The position numbers and the translations under genes are program-made. The notes beneath the pieces were generated by a model. It was not told where the DNA came from. It saw only the letters and a program-made list of their open reading frames with translations, and searched no databases. Shown here piece after piece: positions 1 through 4,958 of a stretch of DNA of 5,955 nt. Numbering within the stretch: position 1 is the stretch's first letter; the number at the start of each line of letters is the position of its first letter. Source of the DNA: Verrucomicrobiales bacterium (GTDB lineage: Bacteria; Verrucomicrobiota; Verrucomicrobiia; Limisphaerales; UBA1100); NCBI GenBank assembly GCA_011523245.1, contig WTHG01000343.1, forward strand, positions 1-5,955, in the 5' to 3' direction.

Positions 1-165
1 CTGCTCGGTAAGCTCTCGAGGGATAAGATCATTTATTGCCACTGCGTCTCGGGCGGACGCGTTATGCCGGCTTCGAGGATTCTGCACCAACAGGGCTACG
101 ATGTGCGTCCGCTCAAGCCGGGCTACGACGATCTGGTTGAGGCTGGGTTCGAGGACGTTGAGTAG
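1..165 (+). CDS. Rhodanese-like domain protein, C-terminal part (5' end outside window)
   Basis: Reading from base 1 in frame 1 gives 54 codons closed by TAG at 163-165. The peptide shows the end of a rhodanese (sulfurtransferase) domain: a hydrophobic strand (IIYC), then the active-site loop CVSGGR, which fits the family pattern of Cys, four residues and Arg. The predicted persulfide-bearing Cys is residue 15 of the fragment (bases 43-45). A helix (ASRILHQQGY) and the final LKPGYDDLVEAGF segment follow, corresponding to the usual closing strand and helix. A second Cys two residues before the catalytic one (CHC) is a variation. The family moves sulfane sulfur onto acceptors such as cyanide or thiols. 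The true substrate, and any signal peptide or extra domain upstream, cannot be seen. The assignment to the family is good; the specific role is unknown. Confidence 0.8.
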   Translation: MLGKLSRDKIIYCHCVSGGRVMPASRILHQQGYDVRPLKPGYDDLVEAGFEDVE

Positions 166-178
166 CATTAAATTTAAT

Positions 179-196
179 CCACTGCCTCGGCAGTGG
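179..196 (+). other. Perfect 8-bp hairpin downstream of the rhodanese gene
   Basis: CCACTGCC (179-186) and GGCAGTGG (189-196) are exact reverse complements separated by TC. They would form a GC-rich hairpin 13 bases after the rhodanese stop codon (a tight loop of 2, or 4 if the last pair opens). No T-run follows on either strand, so on its own it is not a typical intrinsic terminator. It may protect the transcript 3' end or act with the terminator that follows. Confidence 0.55.
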
Positions 197-199
197 GTG

Positions 200-256
200 T
201 CGTCGTCGTCATCGTCGCCAATCCGTTGGCGGAGGGGGCGGCGGCGGCGATTTTTT
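200..256 (+). terminator. Putative rho-independent terminator after the rhodanese gene
   Basis: Bases 200-210 can pair with 240-250 in an 11-bp stem containing three G-U pairs. Inside it lies a second perfect 6-bp hairpin, CGCCAA (216-221) with TTGGCG (226-231) around TCCG. Six T residues (251-256) follow the outer stem immediately, as expected for an intrinsic terminator on the + strand. The outer stem is built from GTC/GGC triplet runs, so several registers are possible. It separates the rhodanese gene from the thiD-like gene. Confidence 0.55.
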
Positions 257-268
257 GACGTGATTACA

Positions 269-297
269 TTGGAACCCGTTTCCTGAATACGTATCCT
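269..297 (+). promoter_or_regulatory. Weak sigma70-like promoter candidate before the thiD-like gene
   Basis: TTGGAA (269-274) and TATCCT (292-297) are 17 bases apart, and each matches the sigma70 consensus at 4 of 6 positions. The -10 box ends only 5 bases before the GTG start at 303, so a transcript from here would begin at or next to the start codon. This is a consensus match only. Confidence 0.25.
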
Positions 298-302
298 GCC
301 GC

Positions 303-1073
303 GTGCCTGTGAAACGTCAGCCGATCGCCTTGACCCTTGCCGGAGTGGATTCCAGCGGTGGGGCCGGTGTGGCGGTGGATTTGTCGACCTTCAACGCCTT
401 GGGCGTGCGAGGTAAATGCGTCGTCACCGCTGTGACCGCGCAATCAAGCAAGGCCGTTTGGGGCGTGCAAGGAACGCGGCCAATCATCATTACCGCGCAA
501 TTGGAAGCCGCCTTTAGTGAGTGCCCGCCTCAAGTGGCCAAGTGCGGTATGCTGTATTCGGGCGGCGTGGTGGAGGCAATAGCGGAGTTTTGGGGCCGCC
601 GCCGTACGCCGTTGGTGGTTGATCCGGTGCTGGCGACTTCCAGTGGGAAGTCATTGCTTAATCCAGCGGGGTTGCGGGCACTGAAGCGGCGATTGTTGCC
701 GTTGGCCAACGTGGTGACGCCCAATGTTCCCGAAGCGGAGGCCTTGGCCGGAATGTTCATTAAATCACCCGAAGACATGCGCCAAGCTGCCCGCGCGATT
801 CATGAAATGTACGGATGCGCCGCGGTCATCACGGGGGGGCATTTACGCGGGAAGGAGATTTTTGAGGTGATGTACGATGGCTTTGATGAATATCAATGCA
901 TTACTCCACGCTTACGCGGTGGGCCATGGCGCGGTACGGGCTGTCGGTTTGCCTCCGCCGTAACGTCGGAACTGGCCAAGAACAATTCCCTACCGTCCGC
1001 CGTGCGCAAGGCCACTAAATGGGTCAGCGCCGAGCTCGCAAAGTTAAAGGGCGGTTCTCGCAGTACTCGCTAG
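303..1073 (+). CDS. thiD: ThiD-like hydroxymethylpyrimidine (phosphate) kinase, ribokinase fold
   Basis: The 256-residue product matches the length of the HMP/HMP-P kinase family, which phosphorylates the thiamin pyrimidine precursor in the cytoplasm. Visible family elements are the N-terminal strand and glycine loop (ALTLAGVDSSGGAG, 9-22), VDLSTFNALG (25-34), TAVTAQ with the substrate-contacting Gln (Q47), VVDPVLATSSG, the TPNVPEAEAL segment and the GTGC anion-hole motif (211-214) with Cys214. Differences from typical ThiD are VDSSGG for SDPSGG, Thr177 where VKGGH normally supplies Lys, and RGTGC for HGTGC. The start is GTG at 303, with another in-frame GTG at 309; neither has a clear Shine-Dalgarno sequence. 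No other thiamin gene is visible, and the next gene is a lipid kinase 32 bases downstream. Family membership is secure; the exact substrate is less so, since a pyridoxal-type or other small alcohol substrate is possible. Confidence 0.8.
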   Translation: MPVKRQPIALTLAGVDSSGGAGVAVDLSTFNALGVRGKCVVTAVTAQSSKAVWGVQGTRPIIITAQLEAAFSECPPQVAKCGMLYSGGVVEAIAEFWGRRRTPLVVDPVLATSSGKSLLNPAGLRALKRRLLPLANVVTPNVPEAEALAGMFIKSPEDMRQAARAIHEMYGCAAVITGGHLRGKEIFEVMYDGFDEYQCITPRLRGGPWRGTGCRFASAVTSELAKNNSLPSAVRKATKWVSAELAKLKGGSRSTR

Positions 1074-1105
1074 ACACGCCCTTGATTTGCCCGCAGTCTG
1101 CCGCT

Positions 1106-2014
1106 GTGAGAATCGGACTGATTTTCAATCCCACTGCTCAAGGCGACAAGGCGCGGTTTCTCCAGCAGCAGCTGGATGAGATCCGTGACGAATGCGTGCT
1201 GATGCCGACGGAAGGGCCGGGGCATGCGGAAGTGTTGGCAGAGGAGGCGGTGGCCAGTGGTTGCGAGGTGGTTGTGGCTGCGGGCGGGGATGGTACGATT
1301 CAGGAAGTGAGCAACGGATTGGTCCGTCATCCCGAGGGATTGGAGCGATCGGCATTGGCTGTGTTGCCGTTGGGTACCGTGAATGTGCTGGCACGTGAGT
1401 TGCGCATCCCTTTGGATTTTGATTCGGCTTGGCGCGTGATTCAGCAGGGCGCGACGAGTCGGGTGGATTTACCTTGGATCGATTTCCAGAAGGAAGGTCA
1501 GGTGACACGCCGATGTTTCCCGGCGCTGGCCGGTGCGGGTATGGATGCTCGGGCCTGCGAGTTGGTGCAGTGGGAAACAAAAAAAATGTCCGGCCAATTT
1601 GCTTATCTATTGGCCGGACTGCAGACGCTCCGGGAGGACTTGCCCACCTTTACCGTGCAGACCCCAGAGAAAGTAGTGCCCAGCGCGGATTTAGTGATGT
1701 TCGGGAATGGTCACATGTATGGCGGACCGTTTGATATCTTTCCACATGCGAGTTTGGTGGATGGCAAGCTGGACGCCATCGTGATGGAGCGGGTGGCTGC
1801 TTGGCGGTTTCCGGAGTACACGCAGGCCATTCTCACTGGCAATTTGCCGGACCTGGAAGGGGTGCATTATCTGCAAAGTGCGGAGTTTGAATTGATCCCC
1901 CACGAAAACCGTCGTGTGCCGGTCCAGCTCGATGGGGATACGATGGGGGAATTGCCCGGAAAAATCACCGTGGAGCCGCTGGCCCTGCGCATGGTGTTGC
2001 CGGCGAAGGAATAG
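1106..2014 (+). CDS. YegS/BmrU-type diacylglycerol kinase-family lipid kinase
   Basis: The product has 302 residues, the usual size of soluble bacterial lipid kinases of this family, which transfer ATP phosphate to diacylglycerol or related lipids at the membrane. Hallmarks in order are the N-terminal strand IGLIFNPTAQG (3-13), the nucleotide loop AAGGDGT (58-64) followed by IQEVSNGL, LPLGTVNVLAREL (87-99) matching the PxGTxN family motif, and in the C-terminal lobe LVDGKLD (217-223) and VQLDGD (273-278), typical metal- and lipid-lobe motifs. I chose GTG at 1106 because the conserved fold begins there; the in-frame ATG at 1019 would add 29 unlike residues and overlap thiD by 55 bases. There is no obvious Shine-Dalgarno sequence and no membrane segment. 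An A8 run at 1579-1586 lies in the coding sequence but the frame is intact. The lipid substrate cannot be told from sequence. Confidence 0.87.
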   Translation: MRIGLIFNPTAQGDKARFLQQQLDEIRDECVLMPTEGPGHAEVLAEEAVASGCEVVVAAGGDGTIQEVSNGLVRHPEGLERSALAVLPLGTVNVLARELRIPLDFDSAWRVIQQGATSRVDLPWIDFQKEGQVTRRCFPALAGAGMDARACELVQWETKKMSGQFAYLLAGLQTLREDLPTFTVQTPEKVVPSADLVMFGNGHMYGGPFDIFPHASLVDGKLDAIVMERVAAWRFPEYTQAILTGNLPDLEGVHYLQSAEFELIPHENRRVPVQLDGDTMGELPGKITVEPLALRMVLPAKE

Positions 2015-2038
2015 GCCAAAAATAACGCAAAAGAGGTC

Positions 2039-2066
2039 TTGCATTCTTTTACGGGCTTGGTAAATT
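2039..2066 (+). promoter_or_regulatory. Candidate promoter of the rpsP operon
   Basis: TTGCAT (2039-2044) and TAAATT (2061-2066; 4 of 6 -10 matches) are separated by 16 bases, placing transcription start near 2073 and leaving a leader of about 50 bases before rpsP. The 108-base gap after the lipid kinase gene is where a promoter for this strongly expressed operon would be expected. The -35 match is weak (3 of 6). It is flanked by an AAAAGA/TCTTTT inverted repeat (2029-2034 and 2045-2050). Confidence 0.4.
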
Positions 2067-2122
2067 CCCGCCCCTTTTCACGGGTTAAGGTCGCAAACGG
2101 CCGCCTGAATGGATTTTTTGTC

Positions 2123-2383
2123 ATGGCAGTAAAGTTGAGATTGAAACGAGTCGGCGCCCGCAACACGCCGGCGTATCGCATTGTGGCGACCGATGGACGT
2201 AATCGGCGTGATGGACGTCCCAAGGAAGAGTTGGGCACTTACGAGCCGCTCTCCAAAAACGAGCCGAACTTCGCGATTAATCTCGAGCGCGCCGAGTATT
2301 GGCTGAGCGTGGGTGCCCAGCCGAGCGACACTGTGCGAAGCTTTATCCGCAAAGCCCGACGCGCCTCCAAGGCCGACGCCTAA
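2123..2383 (+). CDS. rpsP: 30S ribosomal protein S16
   Basis: The 86-residue product is close to the usual length of S16, a small 30S subunit protein that binds 16S rRNA and helps subunit assembly. Family features are the basic N-terminal strand (AVKLRLKRVG), the PAYRIVATDGRNRRDG block (14-29), EELGTYEP (32-39) and the C-terminal NLERAEYWLSVGAQPSD segment leading to a basic helix. The ATG at 2123 is chosen because S16 begins with MxVxxRLxR; an in-frame TTG at 2039 would add 28 unrelated residues. The start is preceded by GGATTTTTTGTC, not a Shine-Dalgarno sequence. It is the first gene of rpsP-khpA-trmD-rplS, and khpA follows after 21 bases. Confidence 0.97.
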   Translation: MAVKLRLKRVGARNTPAYRIVATDGRNRRDGRPKEELGTYEPLSKNEPNFAINLERAEYWLSVGAQPSDTVRSFIRKARRASKADA

Positions 2384-2404
2384 CCCCGCGACGCGGAATT
2401 TGTC

Positions 2405-2644
2405 ATGCAGGAATTTGTGGAATATGTGGTCAAGGGCTTGGTAGACCAGCCCGACGCAGTGACCGTGACTGAGGTGGAACGCGAAAGCTCCACCGTTTAC
2501 GAACTGCGCATGGACCCGGATGATGTGGCCAAGGTGATTGGGCGACGGGGCGTGACGATTAACGCCATCCGCTCGCTGCTCCAGGCCGGCGCAGCCAAGA
2601 AGGGTATGCGCTGCGGGTTGGAGATCATCGAGGACGAAGACTGA
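2405..2644 (+). CDS. khpA: KhpA family KH-domain RNA-binding protein
   Basis: The 79-residue product is a single type II KH domain, the size of KhpA/YlqC. The core is MDPDDVAKVIGRRGVTINAIRSLLQA, residues 36-61, in which the GRRG loop (47-50) is the nucleic-acid-binding GxxG turn. The N-terminal helix (EFVEYVVKGLVDQPDAV) is also typical. In Gram-positive bacteria KhpA pairs with KhpB to bind many transcripts and affect cell division; that role here is inference. The gene sits between rpsP and trmD, its usual position, but the next gene is trmD directly (31-base gap) and not rimM. The ATG start is preceded by GGAATTTGTC, similar to the rpsP start region. Confidence 0.93.
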   Translation: MQEFVEYVVKGLVDQPDAVTVTEVERESSTVYELRMDPDDVAKVIGRRGVTINAIRSLLQAGAAKKGMRCGLEIIEDED

Positions 2645-2675
2645 ATTTCACGCGCCGCAAACGCGTGACCCTGCC

Positions 2676-3392
2676 ATGAAGGTAGACGTGCTCACGCTGT
2701 TTCCCGCGATGTTTGCGGGGCCGATGGATGAAAGCATCCTGAAGCGCGCGCAGGACACCGGCCGGCTCGAGCTGGCCGTGCATAATTTACGGGATTGGAC
2801 CCACGATCGTTACCGCAAGGTGGACGACGAACCCTACGGCGGAGGCCCGGGGATGGTGCTCAGGCCCGAACCGATCTTTGAGGCAATTGAGGAACTGACG
2901 GAAGACACCACGCAGGTGGTGATGCTTTGCCCGCAGGGCGAGCCCTTCCGGCAAGCCAAGGCGAGGGAACTGGCCCGGCACGACCACTTGCTGCTGCTGT
3001 GCGGTAGTTACGAGGGTTTTGATGAGCGCGTACGCTCGCTGGTGCATCATGAACTGAGCATAGGTGACTATGTTCTCACCAACGGCGCGTTACCCGCCAT
3101 GGTGGTGATCGATGCGGTCACCCGACTCCTGCCCGGAGTGCTGGGGGATGACGCCAGCAGTGCTGAGGAAAGTTTCAGCGAAGCGTCGCTGGAATATCCC
3201 CAGTACACACGCCCGGCAGAGTATCGCGGCTTGAAAGTGCCCGAGGTGCTCCTGAGTGGCAACCACGCTGCCGTGGAGGCATGGCGACGGAAACAGGCGG
3301 CCCACCGTACGGCCGAACGCCGCCCGGATTTGCTGAAAGACAACAACGATAATTTAAACGACGGAACAAAAAATGAGCCAGGCACTGTTTGA
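2676..3392 (+). CDS. trmD: tRNA (guanine-N1-)-methyltransferase TrmD
   Basis: The 238-residue product is a SPOUT (trefoil-knot) methyltransferase that uses S-adenosylmethionine to make m1G37 in tRNAs, guarding against frameshifting. Motifs in order are VDVLTLFPAMF (3-13), DDEPYGGGPGMVL (50-62), LCPQGEPF (84-91), LCGSYEGFDERV (108-119), the knot loop SIGDYVLTNGALPAM (128-142), LLPGVLG (151-157), YPQYTRP (174-180) and VLLSGNHAAVEAWRR (191-205), ending with RRPDLL. Ungapped comparison with E. coli TrmD puts Glu165 at the catalytic Asp169 position (SAEESF against TEDSF), and TNGALP replaces SGGELP in the cofactor loop. The C-terminal tail is shorter than in E. coli. The last 20 bases overlap the start of rplS, suggesting translational coupling. 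Identity is certain; the effect of the substitutions is not known. Confidence 0.96.
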   Translation: MKVDVLTLFPAMFAGPMDESILKRAQDTGRLELAVHNLRDWTHDRYRKVDDEPYGGGPGMVLRPEPIFEAIEELTEDTTQVVMLCPQGEPFRQAKARELARHDHLLLLCGSYEGFDERVRSLVHHELSIGDYVLTNGALPAMVVIDAVTRLLPGVLGDDASSAEESFSEASLEYPQYTRPAEYRGLKVPEVLLSGNHAAVEAWRRKQAAHRTAERRPDLLKDNNDNLNDGTKNEPGTV

Positions 3393-3756
3393 TAAAATTG
3401 AATCGGAACAACTTCGCGCGAAACCTTTAAAATTCAAGGTGGGCGACATCGTGAAGGTGCACACCAAGGTGAAAGAAGGTGGTAAAGAGCGTGTGCAGGT
3501 ATTTCAGGGCATCGTGCTGAGCATCCGCGGGCGCGGCCTGAGCTCCACCTTTACCGTGCGCCGCATCAGCTACGGCGAAGGCGTGGAGAAAATTTTCCCG
3601 GTGAACAGTCCGAACGTGGAAAAAGTGGAAGTGGAGCGCGCTGGCAAGGTGCGCCGTGCCAAGCTAAACTACCTCCGCAAGCGCATCGGCAAACGCGCCA
3701 CGCTTGTGCCGGAAGACAGGGAGCGCGACTTGGACAAGGTCGAGCCCCTACGCTAA
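3373..3756 (+). CDS. rplS: 50S ribosomal protein L19
   Basis: The 127-residue product is L19, a 50S protein at the interface with the 30S subunit. Recognisable parts are the N-terminal helix (ALFDKIESEQLR), FKVGDIVKVHTKVKEGGKERVQ (21-42), FQGIVLSIRGRGLSSTFTVRRIS (44-66), the GVEKIFPVNSPNVEKVEV stretch and the basic RRAKLNYLRKRIGKRA end. A short acidic/basic tail (about a dozen residues) makes it slightly longer than the E. coli protein. The ATG at 3373 lies inside the end of trmD (20-base overlap, different frame) after an A-rich GGAACAAAAA, so translation is probably coupled to trmD. A strong terminator follows 24 bases after the stop, making this the last gene of the operon. Confidence 0.97.
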   Translation: MSQALFDKIESEQLRAKPLKFKVGDIVKVHTKVKEGGKERVQVFQGIVLSIRGRGLSSTFTVRRISYGEGVEKIFPVNSPNVEKVEVERAGKVRRAKLNYLRKRIGKRATLVPEDRERDLDKVEPLR

Positions 3757-3780
3757 ATACTGGAAAGTAGGCACTTTACG

Positions 3781-3811
3781 ACGCGAGGCTTTCGAGCCTC
3801 GCGTTTTTTTT
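3781..3811 (+). terminator. Strong rho-independent terminator after rplS
   Basis: ACGCGAGGCT (3781-3790) pairs perfectly with AGCCTCGCGT (3795-3804) around a TTCG loop, and T residues run from 3804 to 3811. A weaker small inverted repeat, AAAGT/ACTTT (3764-3768 and 3773-3777), precedes it. On the - strand no T-run follows the hairpin, so it works in the + direction only. It ends the rpsP-khpA-trmD-rplS transcript. Confidence 0.92.
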
Positions 3812-3834
3812 GTGCCGCAGGCAAAAACAACGCC

Positions 3835-4485
3835 GTGGTTCTGTCGGATCGATTTGTCATTGAGCGCGAGCATTACGCACAAGACCTACGTGGGCTGGCT
3901 GGCGTGGATGAAGCTGGCCGCGGCCCTTTGGCGGGGCCCGTGGTTGCGGCTGCAGTCGTGCTGCCGGAGGCTTGGGCGCGCGAAGGGATTCCGGAACCCC
4001 TGAGGCGCCTGAACGATTCCAAGCAACTTAGTGAGTCCGTGCGGGAGGAATTGTATGAGGCAATTCAGGTTAGTGACGCCATTGTCTCGGCCGTGTCCGT
4101 AGTCGAGGCGTCGGTGATTGATGAGATCAATATTCTTCAGGCGACGCACCGCGCTATGAATGAAGCCCTCGCCGGCTTGGAGCCGCCTGCGGAGCATGCC
4201 CTTGTCGATGGACGCCCTGTGCCTTCCCTAATTCTTCCGCAAACAGCCGTTGTGAAGGGAGACGCCAAGAGTTTCTCCATAGCCGCCGCCAGTATTTTGG
4301 CAAAGGTGACGCGCGACCGAATTATGGTGCAGTATGATGAAAAATTTCCCGGCTATGGTTTCGCTGGTCACAAAGGCTATGGTACCAAGGCGCATCTGCT
4401 TGCGATTGAAGAACTTGGAGCGTGCCCGATCCACCGAATGAGTTTTGCTCCCCTAAAAGATAATCAGCCCGATCTGTTTGATTAA
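3835..4485 (+). CDS. rnhB: Ribonuclease HII
   Basis: The 216-residue product is RNase HII, which cuts the RNA strand of RNA-DNA hybrids and removes single ribonucleotides from DNA. The signature GVDEAGRGPLAGPV (23-36) carries the first two metal ligands (D25, E26) and the GRG motif (28-30) that recognises the ribonucleotide junction. LNDSKQLS (59-66), HALVDG (D125), SIAAASILAKVTRD (148-161, D161) and the HKGYGTKAH segment with its conserved Tyr (Y182) complete the active site. All four expected carboxylates are present. GTG at 3835 is the only usual start available upstream of the conserved block; there is no Shine-Dalgarno sequence. It begins 23 bases after the rplS terminator with no clear promoter between, so expression may rely on read-through or a promoter I cannot recognise. 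yraN follows after 44 bases. Confidence 0.95.
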   Translation: MVLSDRFVIEREHYAQDLRGLAGVDEAGRGPLAGPVVAAAVVLPEAWAREGIPEPLRRLNDSKQLSESVREELYEAIQVSDAIVSAVSVVEASVIDEINILQATHRAMNEALAGLEPPAEHALVDGRPVPSLILPQTAVVKGDAKSFSIAAASILAKVTRDRIMVQYDEKFPGYGFAGHKGYGTKAHLLAIEELGACPIHRMSFAPLKDNQPDLFD

Positions 4486-4495
4486 CCGGTTCCTC

Positions 4496-4523
4496 TTGCG
4501 CTGTTCTATAAAAAGCGTATCTT
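4496..4523 (+). promoter_or_regulatory. Weak promoter candidate upstream of yraN
   Basis: TTGCGC (4496-4501) and TATCTT (4518-4523; 4 of 6 -10 matches) have a 16-base spacer, the same spacing and the same TCTTGC start as the candidate before rpsP. The -10 box ends 6 bases before the yraN ATG, so a transcript would have almost no leader. Consensus match only. Confidence 0.25.
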
Positions 4524-4529
4524 TAACAC

Positions 4530-4949
4530 ATGGTCTGGGGCGGAGGATTTTCGGGTTGGTTACGTCAAAATCAGCCGGAACATTTGCGCCTGGGCCGTTT
4601 AGGGGAGCGGGCGGCCAAGCGTCATTTGAAGCAGGCCGGCTTAAAGTTTCTTTACGCCAATTTCAAGGGAGAGCAGGGTGAGATCGATCTGGTGTTTCGT
4701 GAAGGTAAGGTGTTGGTGTTTGTGGAGGTGAAAGCACGTTCCTCAGAATCCTGGACCCGGCCGGCGGCGGCGGTGAATGCCGCCAAGCAGCGACGGATCG
4801 TGGCGACGGCCCGGGAATATTTGCGGATGTTGCCCGATGGAGAGGTGCCGATCCGTTTTGATATTGTCGAGGTGCTGCATGATGAAGGGCGGGTGGGGGA
4901 AGTGCGACATCAACCCAATGCATTTGCCCCCGCGCGTTCGCACCGTTAG
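4530..4949 (+). CDS. yraN: UPF0102 family protein YraN, endonuclease-like fold
   Basis: The 139-residue product is a member of UPF0102, small proteins with a PD-(D/E)XK nuclease-like fold whose cellular role is poorly defined. The family motifs are LGERAAKRHLKQAGLKFLY (24-42), QGEIDLVFREG (49-59) with E51 and D53, VFVEVKARS (63-71) with E66 and K68 completing the nuclease-like site, AAVNAAKQRRIVATAREYL (80-98) and RFDIVEV (109-115), ending with the usual HQPNAF. The putative metal-binding residues are therefore intact. The ATG at 4530 adds about 20 residues ahead of the conserved domain; no Shine-Dalgarno sequence is visible. Its position right after rnhB is the common arrangement, consistent with a DNA-processing role, though that is inference. 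mutM follows after 9 bases, so the two are probably co-transcribed. Confidence 0.92.
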   Translation: MVWGGGFSGWLRQNQPEHLRLGRLGERAAKRHLKQAGLKFLYANFKGEQGEIDLVFREGKVLVFVEVKARSSESWTRPAAAVNAAKQRRIVATAREYLRMLPDGEVPIRFDIVEVLHDEGRVGEVRHQPNAFAPARSHR

Positions 4950-4958
4950 ATTGCGCGC

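Noticed and set aside
101..286. 61-codon + strand open frame overlapping the rhodanese end and the following gap
   Set aside because: It overlaps a real gene in another frame, runs through the hairpins and terminator, and encodes low-complexity Ser and Arg runs from the triplet repeats.
1019..1105. Longer N-terminus for the lipid kinase from ATG 1019
   Set aside because: It would add 29 residues unlike the family and overlap the thiD-like gene by 55 bases; the conserved fold begins at the GTG at 1106.
1125..1580. 151-codon - strand open frame opposite the lipid kinase gene
   Set aside because: Its Pro/His/Arg-rich composition is typical of the antisense of a GC-rich gene, and no recognisable domain is present.
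2039..2122. S16 extended upstream to a TTG at 2039
   Set aside because: S16 proteins start at the MAVKLRL sequence; the extension overlaps the candidate promoter and has no family counterpart.
1867..2238. 123-codon - strand open frame spanning the rpsP upstream region
   Set aside because: It covers the ends of two well supported + strand genes and the promoter region, and shows no recognisable motif.
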